From contig NZ_CP109430.1 in assembly GCF_036250735.1 (NCBI RefSeq), positions 6,634,001-6,698,000 of the forward strand: a stretch of 64,000 bases of DNA, read 5' to 3'. The translations under genes and the position numbers were made by a program. Source of the stretch: Streptosporangium sp. NBC_01495. GTDB lineage: Bacteria; Actinomycetota; Actinomycetes; Streptosporangiales; Streptosporangiaceae. Shown here in pieces: positions 48,453-57,593 of this stretch. A model generated the notes under the pieces. That model made no database searches. It worked only from the letters and a program-made list of their open reading frames with translations, and was not told where the DNA came from. Every line of letters starts with the position of its first letter. Position 1 is the stretch's first letter.

Positions 48453-48650
48453 ATGTCCAACCCGGTAGACCTGACCACCGCCACGTGGCGCAAGAGCTCG
48501 CTCAGCGGAGCCAACGGCGACTGCGTGGAGGTCGCGGACCTGGGCGACGTCGTGGCCGTCCGCGATTCCAAGAACCCCGGCGGCCCCGGACTCGTCTTCA
48601 CCCGCGCCACCTGGTCGGCCTTCGTCGCGGGCCTCAAAAGCGACGCGTAG
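48453..48650 (+). CDS. DUF397 protein
   Basis: 65 residues with the family pattern WRKSSLSGANGDCVEVA, then VAVRDSKNPGGPGLVFTRATWSAFV. DUF397 proteins are small partners of the XRE/DUF5753 regulators in actinomycetes; some pairs affect development and secondary metabolism. Its partner here survives only as a fragment ending 23 bp upstream, so it is probably an orphan. The ATG at 48453 follows AAGGGG; a GTG at 48426 that overlaps the remnant's stop is an alternative. Confidence 0.85.
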   Translation: MSNPVDLTTATWRKSSLSGANGDCVEVADLGDVVAVRDSKNPGGPGLVFTRATWSAFVAGLKSDA

Positions 48651-48856
48651 CTCCCCGGCGGGGCCGGCTCCGGACCGGAACCCGGCCCCGCGCCGCCGAG
48701 CGATGAGCCCATCCCCTGACCAAGCCGCCGCCTGCCCCTCCGCACACGGGAAGGCGGCCTCGGCTCATTCTCACGATCACCGGGAGCCCTTCTCCAGCGG
48801 CCGGAACCGCAGCCTGACAAGATCGACGCGGCAGAGCCGCTTGCCGGCGGGTGGCG
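48651..48856. other. 206-bp gap with no gene
   Basis: Lies between the stop codons of DUF397 and the convergent unknown gene. I see no convincing terminator or reading frame. Confidence 0.5.
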
Positions 48857-49366
48857 CTACACCGTCCGGGACGGCCAGAGCTGCATCCGGTAGAGATCGG
48901 CCTCGACGATACCGGCCGGAAAGTCGGGCTCCCCGGTGTTGACCAGGAGCCTGGTCAACACCCGAGCCGACCAGGTGCTGTCCTGCTCACCCGTGTCGAA
49001 CTCCAGGTACTCGTCGTCCGACGCGTACGGGTCCCCGTAGTCCTCGGCGATGCCGATCAGGCCGGTGCGCAGGTGGAGGCGGCCTTCCCACATGCGTTCC
49101 CAGGAGGGGAGCAGGTCGGGCTCGGCGTCCCAGACCTCGTAGCGGACGTGGATCGGACCGCCCCGGGAAAGCTCGTTCCCGGGGTGGACCACGCTGGTGA
49201 TGCTGACGCCGTTGGGCCCCGCCCCGATTCTGGGGAGCGTATGCCTCATGCCGTCGCCCGGCGAGGGGCTGCCCATGGGAACGCCGTCCTTCATCTCGGT
49301 GATGAGGAAGCCGGAGCCCGACCAGATACGCAGGCTGTCGAGGGCGCTCGCGCGAAGGACCGCCAT
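48857..49366 (-). CDS. Small acidic protein of unknown function (possible immunity protein)
   Basis: 169 residues, no signal peptide, no membrane helix, many Asp/Glu in the second half (EVWDAEPDLLPSWERM, YGDPYASDDEYLEFDTGE). I do not recognise the family. The ATG has GGAAGGCGGGG upstream. Its start is 38 bp from the IS701 end, so it has lost its original upstream region, and readthrough from the transposase could drive it. Without the IS it would sit about 86 bp downstream of the NucA/NucB nuclease gene on the same strand, the usual place for an immunity gene. That role is inferred from position only. Confidence 0.7.
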   Translation of the reverse strand: MAVLRASALDSLRIWSGSGFLITEMKDGVPMGSPSPGDGMRHTLPRIGAGPNGVSITSVVHPGNELSRGGPIHVRYEVWDAEPDLLPSWERMWEGRLHLRTGLIGIAEDYGDPYASDDEYLEFDTGEQDSTWSARVLTRLLVNTGEPDFPAGIVEADLYRMQLWPSRTV

Positions 49367-49400
49367 GGGAGCCCCGCCTTCCGGTGATGGGAGAAGGGCC

Positions 49401-49404
49401 CCGG
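49401..49404. repeat. Target-site duplication CCGG (left)
   Basis: CCGG flanks the left IS end and again the right end (50868-50871). A 4-bp duplication is the length expected for IS701-type elements; because CCGG is self-complementary, the exact end is uncertain by a few bases. Confidence 0.5.
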
Positions 49405-50867
49405 TACTACATCCGTAGATTTTGAGGGAGTGGGTCGCCTCGTCGGCGGTAGTGGCTGATCATGGCTTGTGCCTGGTGGTGCCGACGGAAGTTTGACCAG
49501 GCCAGGACGTGGTCGATAAGGGCGACGGCGGGCAGGATGAGGCGGGCGAAGACGCGGCGGATTTCGGCGAGGGAGGCCCGGATCAGCCGTACCGGGATCA
49601 GTGGGCTCTCTCCCGGAGCGGGTGAGCTTTTCCCGCGGGATCGGCGGGCTCGTCGTCGAGGTGGGCGTGGGTGACGGCGAGGAAGGCCAGCGCGAGCATG
49701 ACGGTGGTGACGTGCCGGTGCCAGCCGTCCCACCGCCGGACCTGGTACTCGGTGAGGCCGAGCAGGTCCTTGCCGGTCTCGTTGTTCTCTTCGACCTTCC
49801 AGCGCATTCCGGCCACTGAGATCAACTCGGGGAGCGGGGTGGCGGTGCGGGCGTGAGCGAGGAAGAACTCCACCTCGCCTGGATCGCTGATGCTGCGCCT
49901 GATCAGCAGAGTGTGGGCGTAGCCGTCGGCGGGTTGTTGTTCGGCCAGGGCGATGGCGACGGCGGCCCAGTCATAAAGGCGCATCCCCTTGACGCCCGCC
50001 CCGCACGAACGGCGTTCCCACACGCTGTTGTTGCCCATGGCCAGGAGCCGGTCCAGCACATGCCCGACCGGTTCGGCGCCGCCGCGGGCGGCCAGGAGCG
50101 GCAGGTCGACCGGCACCGCCATGACGTAGGCGACGCGCTCGGCGTGACAGAACACCCGAAGACCCGGGTCACGGCCGTAGCCGGAGTCGGCGGTGAAGTA
50201 GCGGAACGGGGTCGCGGCAGCGATCTCCTCGCCCAGCATGTCGATGACCTGCTGGGGTTTGGTCGCGAAGACGACCTGCTCGGGAACTCCGGCGACCCGG
50301 CGGCGCCCGAGATCGCCGGCCCAGGCCTCGGGCAGATACAGGCGGCGGTTGATGAAGGCGTGCCCGGCAGTCGAGGCGTAGGTCAGCATTGGCATGACCT
50401 GGCAGTTTTCGATCTGACCGGTCAATCCGCAGTACTGGCGGGCCACTCCGGCCGACCGGTCACCCTTCTTGATCGCGGCGGTGTCGTCGGCGATGAGCAC
50501 CCCGTCCGGGCGGCCCAGATGCTCCACCACGTAGCCCCGAACGGCATCGCGCAGCAGGTCGGCGTCCCATTGGGCGCGCGACAGCAGATGCTCGATCCGG
50601 TTGGAGGTCGGGTGTCCGAGATGATCTGAGAGCTGCCAGGAGTTCTTACGCGGTACATCGGCCAGCAGGCCGCGGACCAGATCACTGAAGACCGCCTTCG
50701 GCTCAGGTCGTTTGAACAGCGGGTCGGCGATCCTCGCGGTCAACGCCGACAGCTCGGCATCCCAGGACACGACGTGATCGTAGGTGAGACATAAGGTCAC
50801 GCGCAGACCATCACCCATCAACCCGCAATTACGCAGGCGAACCACCTAACGATCTACCGATGCAGTA
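49405..50867 (-). mobile_element. IS701-family insertion sequence
   Basis: 1463 bp bounded by imperfect inverted repeats: 49405-49422 (TACTACATCCGTAGATTT) against the complement of 50850-50867 (TACTGCATCGGTAGATCG), agreeing at 14 of 18 positions. It holds one transposase reading frame with a late frameshift. It is inserted between the nuclease gene and the small unknown gene, directly against a hairpin. Confidence 0.88.
49407..50770 (-). pseudogene. IS701 transposase, frameshifted near the C-terminus
   Basis: From the GTG at 50770 (VSWDAELSALTARIAD) the main frame runs to 49598 and holds the DDE-type motifs: LIADDTAAIKKGDRSAG, FTADSGYG and RWKVEENNETGKDLLGL, plus QYCGLTGQIENCQV typical of IS701. 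The family's C-terminal segment, including DHVLAWSNFRRHHQA, is in another frame that ends at 49407 inside the terminal repeat. The shift lies between about 49606 and 49640. Sequence upstream of 50770 stays open to 50845 but does not look like the family. The element is probably inactive in this copy unless frameshifting occurs. Confidence 0.85.
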
Positions 50868-50896
50868 CCGGCGCGTTCCGCGGTGGCACGCGCCGG
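50868..50896 (-). terminator. Hairpin downstream of the nuclease gene
   Basis: CCGGCGCG (50868-50875) pairs with CGCGCCGG (50889-50896), 24 bp after the nuclease stop on its strand. It is a likely terminator. Its outer CCGG is the IS target duplication, so the IS landed at the hairpin's foot. Confidence 0.6.
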
Positions 50897-50919
50897 GGCC
50901 TTTCGGTTAGTCGATTCGG

Positions 50920-53900
50920 CTAGTTGAGGAGCTTGACCCAGAACTTATCGCTTCGGGTCACCCGGTTGTTCGCGTACCAGAAGCCGAGAGCGCGTCCATG
51001 GAAACTGTTCACCTTCGCATCCACGAGGCGGATGGAGTAGTTGTTCTTCGGATTGGCGTTTTCGGCGCTCTGCTCGGTGCTGGCGAACGGGTACTCGTCG
51101 CACGACTTGCCCACCCGCTCGGCCTTGGTGTACTCGTTCTCGCACGCCTTGTGGACGATGCCGTGGCTGCCCGCGGGAGTGGTGTTGTACTTGGCCCTTG
51201 TCAGCGGATGTTCCTTGTCGCCCCAGGCGCCCGCGAACTTCTTCGTGCTGGGATCCAGGTCGTAATAGGTCTTCCTGCCCGGCTTACTGAGCCCCGGGGA
51301 CTGCAAAGCGCTTTTGACGTGACGGTATATTTCCGCGATCGAGGTGTAGCGATCCTCTCTCGCGTTGTATGTCTGATCGCTCTCAGCCATGGCCAGCGTG
51401 AGCCCGCCGCGCAAAATCACACACCCTCCGTTGGGGTACGACTTCTTGAAGAGCGGCGAGGTGTCGCAACGTATGCCGCGCGCCTTACCCACCGAGAACT
51501 TCAGCTCCTCGCTTCCATCGGGCATGGGGAACTTGACGCCGAACATGTTGGTCTCCGTGCACGATCCCTCCTTGTCCACTCCCGTCATCTCGGTCGACCT
51601 GAAACCTCCGGTGATGTGCCAGTCATCGGGGGCCGCCGCCTGCCACGCGCTGACCCGGTGCCAATACTTCAACCCCTCGTCGGACTGGCTGGCGAGGCAG
51701 GTTCCCATGTTGCGGTCCCCGACGGGGAAGATGTAGCGGGAGAGCATAATGGGAGCGTTCGCGAGTGTTCCCGTGGCCGACCTGATGACCATGTGCTCCT
51801 GGGTCTTGAACTCGCGGTTGTTCTGGTTCGTGGTGATCCGCCAGTAGGAGTGAGCGAGCACTTCTCCGGCCTTCTCCCCGTTCAGCCATTGCGTGGCGCG
51901 GAACGGAATACGCCGGCAGTAGTCGAACCTGTTCCGCTTGTACTCGGTGATCTTGTCGGGATTGGTGTTCGCCGTCTGCTGCTTGCAGTCGGCCAGCGTC
52001 ATCCGGGAGGCGTTCGCCCTCTGCTCCGGAAAGATCTGGCGAATCTCGACCGGGTCGCTGGCCTGCGCCTGAGCCTGAGCCGACGTCGCGGTCGCGCGCT
52101 TCTCCGACCCGGCCTTCACGGGGTTGGCCGAGGCAGGCTTGGCGGAGGCGGGCTTGGCAGACACGTCGACGGTCAGCGGCTGCCAGGCCGACCATGGGCC
52201 GGGCGTACCGGCGATGATCGTACGTGCCCGCCAGCGGACGCGCGTGCCGTCGTCCAGTTTGCCGGCCGGGATCCGCACGGTCTTCCTCGGCTCGGCCGAC
52301 GCCGCGCTCGTGCCCGACCAGATCGTCCTGCCCGCCTTCGACAGCCTGGCGGGCGGTGCGGCGACCTCGAACTCCGCCGAGGAGGCCCCTGCCTTCCCGG
52401 TCACCCAGGCCGCCAGTTCCGGATTCCGCGTGGCGGTCAGCGCGCTGCCCCGGGACACGACGGTGCCCTCCGACACGAGTTTGCCGATCGCCGACTTCGC
52501 CACCGGTGCCGTCCTGAGCGTCCGCGCGGAGGCCGCGCCGGTCGCCGTCGGGACCGGGGCGTTCATGTCGGCCTGGATCTGCGCCGCGGTCTGCGCCACG
52601 TTGTAGACGCGGACCTCGTCGATGAGACCGTCGAAGTAGTCGCCCCAGACGGAGTGGCCGCCGATGTAGAGCGGGCTTCCGTCACTGATGAGAACATCGG
52701 TAAGTGGTGCTGACGTCACCGCGACGCCGTTCACCCAGAGACGGGCGCGAGTGCCGTCGTAGGTAAGGGCCAGGTGGCTCCAGGTGCCGGTCGGCAGGGG
52801 ATTGGTCCCGGACAATACCGCTTCGTCCGACTCGGTGACCAGGTATCCGGTCGAGAGGCCGTCCTCACTGGAGGCGTACAGGCCGTAGGACTCGTATCCG
52901 CCATTGCCCCAATCTTGCATGACGACGGTGCGCCAGTTGTCGACCGTGTCGGGCTTCACCCAGGCCGACACGGTCATGTCGTCCTCCAGTTGCAGGGAAG
53001 GGGCGCCGTTGACGGTGATCCAACTGGATTCGCCGTCGAACGCCATCGCCCTGCCGTACTTCCCGGCGGTCGTCCGGGTGGTGTCAAGGGCGGTGCCGGT
53101 GTTGCCGTGGCCGGAGGAGTCGGCGACGGTGCTGCCGACGGCCTCTTCCATGCCGTACGCCGCGACCAGCCCCGGAACAGGCGGGTCAGGGTCCGGATCG
53201 GGGTCCGGGTCCGGGTCCGGGTCGGGGGGTGTGGAACCGTTGATCGGGGTGTTCATGTCGGCCTGGATCTGCGCCTCGGTCCGCGCCTCGTTGTAGATCC
53301 GGACCTCGTCGATGTCCCCTTCGAAGAGCTCATTGCTCCACACGTTGTTGCCGCCGATGCGCAGCGGAGCGCCCTCGTCGTCCAGCGCGCCGCTCGCGGG
53401 CGCCTCACCCGACAGAGCGCCGTTGACGTACAACCGCGCGTTCGCGCCGTCGTACGTCACCGCGACGTGGCTCCAGGCGTGGATCGGCAACGCCGACGAT
53501 CCACTGACCTGATTCACCGTGCCGTCCAGTTGCAGCCACCCCGACGGGCCGCTGCCGTTGGAGGCGTACAGCCCGTACGAGGCGCCCTGCGACCCGGGAG
53601 CCAGTTCCTTCATCACCACCGTGCGCCAGGAGGTGACCGTCTCCGGCCGCACCCACGCCGACAGCGTCATCGCCGAGCCCAGCCGCAACGACGCCGAATC
53701 CTGCACCGTCACCCAGCTGGTCAAGCCGTCGAACTCCGCCGCCTGGCCGAACTTGCCGTCCGTCCACGAGATGTCACGGCCGGTACCGACGTTGCCCTTG
53801 CCCGACGCGTCACCCACCGTCGAACCCGTACCCTCGTCGAACCCGTAGGCCGCCACCAAACTGGGGACCGGTGGGGCCTGAGCGGTGGCGCCGAGAGCCT

Positions 53901-56148
53901 TGAGCTCGTCCGCGTACAGCGTGACGGCGCCCGGGACGATCAGCTTGAGCTGGGCCGTCACCGCTTCAGCCGGCGGGAACTCCTCGATCGACACCTCGGT
54001 CCAGGTGTCGCGCGGCAGCGTCTTCGACACCGGTGACGAACCCGCCGAGGAGCCGTCCGCCTTGAACCAGTCGAGCCCGTACTGCACCTCCGCGTCGGCA
54101 CCGACGGGGAAGAACCAGCCGGTGGCCGCGTGCAGGCGGTCCGCGACGACCGGGAGGCCGGCCTCGGAGCGGACAACGCCCTGCGCGCCCGCGACGATTT
54201 TCGCCGATGCCGTGCCCTCGTGCGCGCGGTCCGTCGAACGCTGCAGGGTGCCGTCGGCGACCGTCCACGGGGCGGACTCGGTCTCGAAGAAGGGGTTGGC
54301 GTTCAGCAGGCGGTCGGGGGGCCTCGGCACCGGTACGGGGTTCCCCGGGGGCACCTCGCCGGGGAAGTCCGCCCCCTCCCCGGGGTTGTCGACCGTCTCC
54401 AGGAGATCCTCGTCGGAGATCCCCTCGGGAATGTAGGCGCCGTCGACGAGTTTGGCGTCCATCGAAACACCGTCCGCGAGGGACTCCTCGATGGCCTGCT
54501 CCGGGGTCAGTTCCTGGGGCGGGGGGAGATCGTCGTAGACGTTACCCGCGTCCACCCATGCCTTGTCCTCCTCGTACGAAGCCGTCGGAGCGTCCTGCTC
54601 GTCGGAGTACGTGCGTACCACCATCAGGTCCTGGGGCGGTACCTCGTACTTGACGAAGAGGTGCGGGGGGTGGCCGTCGAAGTCGGTGTAGTTGGCCGAG
54701 CGGAACTCGCGCCAGTTGACGACGTTGCCCTCCTGCAAGGCGCCGACCCGGAGGCCGTAGTTGGGCTGACCCGCGGCCCAGTCCCGGACGATGCCCTCGA
54801 TGGTGTAGTACACGTCTCGCGAGGTCAGGTTGCCGGAGCAGTGGTCGCCGACGGCGCTGCCCTTGACGCCCTGGCCGCTGGTGGTCACCGTGGGCTGGTT
54901 GCTCCAGCTCAGCGAGTTGACCGACCAGTTGCTGGTGATGCGGCGCACCACGATGTCGCCCTTGGCGTCGCCGCAGGCGTGGGAGCGGTAGTTCCACGGC
55001 CGCAGGTCGGCGTTGATGATCGTCCGCCCCATGAAGGGGGTGCCGGTCAGGTCGAAGCGCAGGTAGCTGCGCCAGACGGTGCTCGGGTCGTTGGTGGGGC
55101 CGTTGGAGATGGCGTTGCCGCCGTTGCCCACCAGCAGCTTGAACATGCTCTGGTTGGGGCCGCCGGTGTTCCAGGTCTTGTTGTTGATGAACGTGTCGTC
55201 GGGGTAACCCGGGCCGTACCAGTCCGACTCGTCCGCCGCCAGGGTGACCGGGTAGACGACCCGCGGATCGGCCAGGAAGCCCGCGTCCGGCGACAGCACC
55301 AGCGCCGGTCCGTCCTGCTTCCGCTCCACGGCGGTCCTCGCCGTGCCGACGCGGCCGGAGCCGGGGTCCTTGGCCGCCGTCGCGTCCAGCATCCGTACCG
55401 TGGCCAGCTCGGTGACCGGCTTGTCGCCGTCCAGCACGGCCGCCGTCCCGGAGGAGGTCCTGCCGTAGCTCATCCCGGCGGGCAGGTCGGCGGAGATCGG
55501 CAGCGTCAGCTGCCCGCCGGGCCGTTCCCGGATCACGATCTCCCGGTGGAACCCCGTGGGGGTCACGGTGACCACCAGGTCGACGCCGCGACCGTAGGCG
55601 GACTCGTACACCGCCCTGTTGCCCGACAGCTTCGGAGCGGGCAGTTCACCCGGCGCGGTGATCTCCACCTCGCCGGCCTTGCCCTTCTTCGTCCCCAGGG
55701 ACTCGCCCTTGGCGGTCAACAGCGTGGTGTTCCCGCCGTTGGACAGGCTGATGTCCAGCTTGACCGCACGCGGCTTGACCACGCCGTTCTCCACGACCAG
55801 GGTCGTGTCGATCGCCCGCCAGGCGCCGTCCCGTTTGACGCGGACGGGTTGGCTGTAGACGTAGGTACCCAGCGTCCCGCCGCCGGGATTGGCGACCGTG
55901 GTCGAGTTCTCGGTGTGGAGACTCTCGATTTCGATCTGCTTGTTCTCCCGTTCCGCCTTCTGCGTGGCAGCCCGCACAGGATCGGAGGCGGTGGACGGCG
56001 TCAAAGGTGAAGGGGCGGGAGTAGGGGCGGGATCGGCAGCGGCGGGTACGGCCGCCAGTATGGATGCGGACAGCCCGAGAATAGCTATCAGGGATGTACG
56101 GCGGCGACTGCGGGATAAGGCACCAAGTCTCAGTCGGCGTGTGTTCAC
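50920..56148 (-). CDS. Secreted LamG-repeat protein with C-terminal NucA/NucB nuclease domain
   Basis: 1742 residues from a GTG at 56148 (GGAAGG upstream). An Arg-rich start, a hydrophobic stretch SLIAILGLSASILAAV and AADPAPTP give a Sec signal peptide with cleavage near residue 35-38. A carbohydrate-binding-like/DNRLRE region follows (about 330-520), then two LamG-like domains (about 760-970 and 990-1195) joined by an Asp-Pro repeat, a fibronectin-like stretch (about 1260-1360), and a C-terminal nuclease with CDEYPFAST, the NucA/NucB signature, near 1680. NucA/NucB enzymes are extracellular or spore-lysis DNases. The layout, a long adhesive secreted stalk with a toxic tip, is that of a polymorphic toxin. 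A late ATG at 56283 is less likely because it lacks a signal-like start. Confidence 0.87.
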   Translation of the reverse strand: MNTRRLRLGALSRSRRRTSLIAILGLSASILAAVPAAADPAPTPAPSPLTPSTASDPVRAATQKAERENKQIEIESLHTENSTTVANPGGGTLGTYVYSQPVRVKRDGAWRAIDTTLVVENGVVKPRAVKLDISLSNGGNTTLLTAKGESLGTKKGKAGEVEITAPGELPAPKLSGNRAVYESAYGRGVDLVVTVTPTGFHREIVIRERPGGQLTLPISADLPAGMSYGRTSSGTAAVLDGDKPVTELATVRMLDATAAKDPGSGRVGTARTAVERKQDGPALVLSPDAGFLADPRVVYPVTLAADESDWYGPGYPDDTFINNKTWNTGGPNQSMFKLLVGNGGNAISNGPTNDPSTVWRSYLRFDLTGTPFMGRTIINADLRPWNYRSHACGDAKGDIVVRRITSNWSVNSLSWSNQPTVTTSGQGVKGSAVGDHCSGNLTSRDVYYTIEGIVRDWAAGQPNYGLRVGALQEGNVVNWREFRSANYTDFDGHPPHLFVKYEVPPQDLMVVRTYSDEQDAPTASYEEDKAWVDAGNVYDDLPPPQELTPEQAIEESLADGVSMDAKLVDGAYIPEGISDEDLLETVDNPGEGADFPGEVPPGNPVPVPRPPDRLLNANPFFETESAPWTVADGTLQRSTDRAHEGTASAKIVAGAQGVVRSEAGLPVVADRLHAATGWFFPVGADAEVQYGLDWFKADGSSAGSSPVSKTLPRDTWTEVSIEEFPPAEAVTAQLKLIVPGAVTLYADELKALGATAQAPPVPSLVAAYGFDEGTGSTVGDASGKGNVGTGRDISWTDGKFGQAAEFDGLTSWVTVQDSASLRLGSAMTLSAWVRPETVTSWRTVVMKELAPGSQGASYGLYASNGSGPSGWLQLDGTVNQVSGSSALPIHAWSHVAVTYDGANARLYVNGALSGEAPASGALDDEGAPLRIGGNNVWSNELFEGDIDEVRIYNEARTEAQIQADMNTPINGSTPPDPDPDPDPDPDPDPPVPGLVAAYGMEEAVGSTVADSSGHGNTGTALDTTRTTAGKYGRAMAFDGESSWITVNGAPSLQLEDDMTVSAWVKPDTVDNWRTVVMQDWGNGGYESYGLYASSEDGLSTGYLVTESDEAVLSGTNPLPTGTWSHLALTYDGTRARLWVNGVAVTSAPLTDVLISDGSPLYIGGHSVWGDYFDGLIDEVRVYNVAQTAAQIQADMNAPVPTATGAASARTLRTAPVAKSAIGKLVSEGTVVSRGSALTATRNPELAAWVTGKAGASSAEFEVAAPPARLSKAGRTIWSGTSAASAEPRKTVRIPAGKLDDGTRVRWRARTIIAGTPGPWSAWQPLTVDVSAKPASAKPASANPVKAGSEKRATATSAQAQAQASDPVEIRQIFPEQRANASRMTLADCKQQTANTNPDKITEYKRNRFDYCRRIPFRATQWLNGEKAGEVLAHSYWRITTNQNNREFKTQEHMVIRSATGTLANAPIMLSRYIFPVGDRNMGTCLASQSDEGLKYWHRVSAWQAAAPDDWHITGGFRSTEMTGVDKEGSCTETNMFGVKFPMPDGSEELKFSVGKARGIRCDTSPLFKKSYPNGGCVILRGGLTLAMAESDQTYNAREDRYTSIAEIYRHVKSALQSPGLSKPGRKTYYDLDPSTKKFAGAWGDKEHPLTRAKYNTTPAGSHGIVHKACENEYTKAERVGKSCDEYPFASTEQSAENANPKNNYSIRLVDAKVNSFHGRALGFWYANNRVTRSDKFWVKLLN

Positions 56149-56161
56149 TCCGGCCTTCCAT

Positions 56162-56174
56162 GATCGATTCGATC
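56162..56174. promoter_or_regulatory. Inverted repeat GATCGA-T-TCGATC before the nuclease start
   Basis: A symmetric 13-bp site 14-26 bases upstream of the GTG, partly next to the ribosome site. It is a candidate operator for the nuclease gene. Confidence 0.35.
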
Positions 56175-56250
56175 GAACCAGGCGATCTTCACATAAGGCC
56201 GACGTGAAAGTAAAGATTGGTTTCAGGAAAGAACCATCACTGCGAAAGGC

Positions 56251-56283
56251 GTGTGCAACCGCTGATTCCCAGCGGTTGCACAC
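56251..56283. terminator. Perfect 14-bp stem-loop upstream of the nuclease gene
   Basis: GTGTGCAACCGCTG (56251-56264) and its exact complement (56270-56283) surround a 5-base loop. It lies about 100 bp upstream of the nuclease start, so it could insulate the gene from upstream transcription or bind a regulator. Confidence 0.5.
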
Positions 56284-56702
56284 CGAGCCATTTCCGCCCT
56301 GACGGCCCTGGTCGGCGAGGCTTCACGCATGGCGATGGCGGAGGAGAGGAGGCTCCCGACAAGGCAGCGGTCGACCAAGATCCGATGTCCCGGCCAGGAG
56401 ACTCGTCACTGTCGTACCGTGCCTCGATTCCACTGTCCAACCACGCGTTGATCCGCCTGGCCAAGCTCATCCGCACATGCGATCCTGGTGCCGCAATTCA
56501 TCGGAGAGGGCCGTTGCCCAAGACGAAAAGGGCTCACTCAACGGGGTTTTTTTCGATCTTCGGCCTGCCGCCCTCATAAATATCCAACGGCCTCGTAAAT
56601 ACAGTGTGCGCAGATATCGAGCATCACAATGGACTGCAAACAGAGGCCTATCTAAGAATTTCCCCGCGAGAACCTTTGACGGACCATCGGCGGCCGGCCT
56701 GG
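56284..56702. other. 419-bp non-coding stretch, partly AT-rich
   Basis: No reading frame here has actinobacterial codon bias. The part about 56530-56670 is markedly AT-rich with a T7 run near 56546, unlike the rest of the window, and may be foreign or decayed DNA. Confidence 0.5.
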
Positions 56703-56944
56703 AATGGCCTTAGTCGAACGCCGCCCGTTCCACTGGGACCCCGCCGCACGCGCCCGTTGACGCGGGCGGCGGGGAACCGGCGGCTCAGGTGACCAGGTCG
56801 GCGACCAGTTCCAGCTGTTTCAGGCGGAGGCGGAGCGTCGGGGTGACCAGGCCGACGACGAGGGAGGTCGCGCCCGCCTCACGGTAGGCGGCGACCCGTT
56901 CGCGGAGCTTCCCTGACGGCCCGCACATCGTCATCGCGTCGACC
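56703..56944. repeat. Decayed direct duplication of the SnoaL/oxidoreductase junction
   Basis: It matches about 57506-57753: first the end of a SnoaL-like frame (VERRPFHWDP then a stop, against LECRPFYWDP), then 160 bp that align without gaps to the oxidoreductase 3' end. The two copies flank the intact SnoaL-like gene as direct repeats about 800 bp apart. Confidence 0.85.
56785..56944 (-). pseudogene. C-terminal fragment of an LLM-type oxidoreductase
   Basis: It encodes VDAMTMCGPSGKLRERV through VADLVT and a stop, about 53 codons nearly identical to the end of the full gene at 57594-57753. Sequence upstream of 56944 on that strand has no further match, so only the tail was duplicated or survived. 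Confidence 0.85.
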
Positions 56945-57104
56945 CGGACGACGAACCCGCTCCTCGACCAGGCCGCCGCCAGTCCTCCGAGCACGAAAAG
57001 TCGTTCTCCGGCACCCACAGGTTTCCCTCCGGCGGGTCGAAGACAGAGAACGAGAGGTCCGATAACCGCAAGCACCGAGCCTGCGTACCGGGGACGCTGG
57101 GATC

Positions 57105-57569
57105 ATGAACACGACGGAGAAGACAGGGAAGCAGGCGGGCGGGCGGTCACGGGATGACGCCTGGGCGGTGATGGAGCGGTTCTACGCCGCCGAGGCCGCG
57201 TACGTGACCGCAGGTGGGTTCGGCAAGGCCGACTATGGCGAGGTCGCCGCCTACCTGGATCCCGAGGTCGTGCTGCACCAGGCCCCGGGGCTGCCGTTCA
57301 CGGGGACGGGGACCTGGCGGGGGCATGACGGCATGGAGCGGTTCCTGGCCGCGTTCAGCGAGGTCTGGGAGTCGATGGAGTTCCTGGAGCAGGAACACTG
57401 GGGTGACGGCGACACCGTCGTGGTGCGGAACCGGGTGCGTTTCCGTGCCCGCGCCACCGGCAGGGAGGTCGACACCCTGATCCTGCAGCTGATCACCGTC
57501 AGGGACGGGCGCATGCTTGAATGCCGCCCGTTCTACTGGGACCCCACCGCCGTCGCCCAAGCCTGCTGA
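57105..57569 (+). CDS. SnoaL-like (NTF2-fold) protein
   Basis: 154 residues with an NTF2/SnoaL pattern: MERFYAAEAAYVTAGG, VAAYLDPEVVLHQAP, WRGHDGMERFLAAFSEVWESME and LQLITVRDGRMLECRPFYWDP. The fold includes polyketide cyclases, limonene epoxide hydrolase and many uncharacterised binding proteins; no catalytic set can be fixed here. It is convergent with the oxidoreductase gene (24-bp gap), and a fragment of a second copy lies just upstream, so the pair has a history of duplication. A tailoring role in the right arm is possible. Confidence 0.8.
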   Translation: MNTTEKTGKQAGGRSRDDAWAVMERFYAAEAAYVTAGGFGKADYGEVAAYLDPEVVLHQAPGLPFTGTGTWRGHDGMERFLAAFSEVWESMEFLEQEHWGDGDTVVVRNRVRFRARATGREVDTLILQLITVRDGRMLECRPFYWDPTAVAQAC

Positions 57570-57593
57570 CGCGGCGGCGGGGAACCCGGCAGG

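Noticed and set aside
56477-56713. 78-codon frame in the AT-rich gap upstream of the SnoaL-like gene
   Set aside because: No ribosome site, no actinobacterial codon bias, and it overlaps the decayed duplication.
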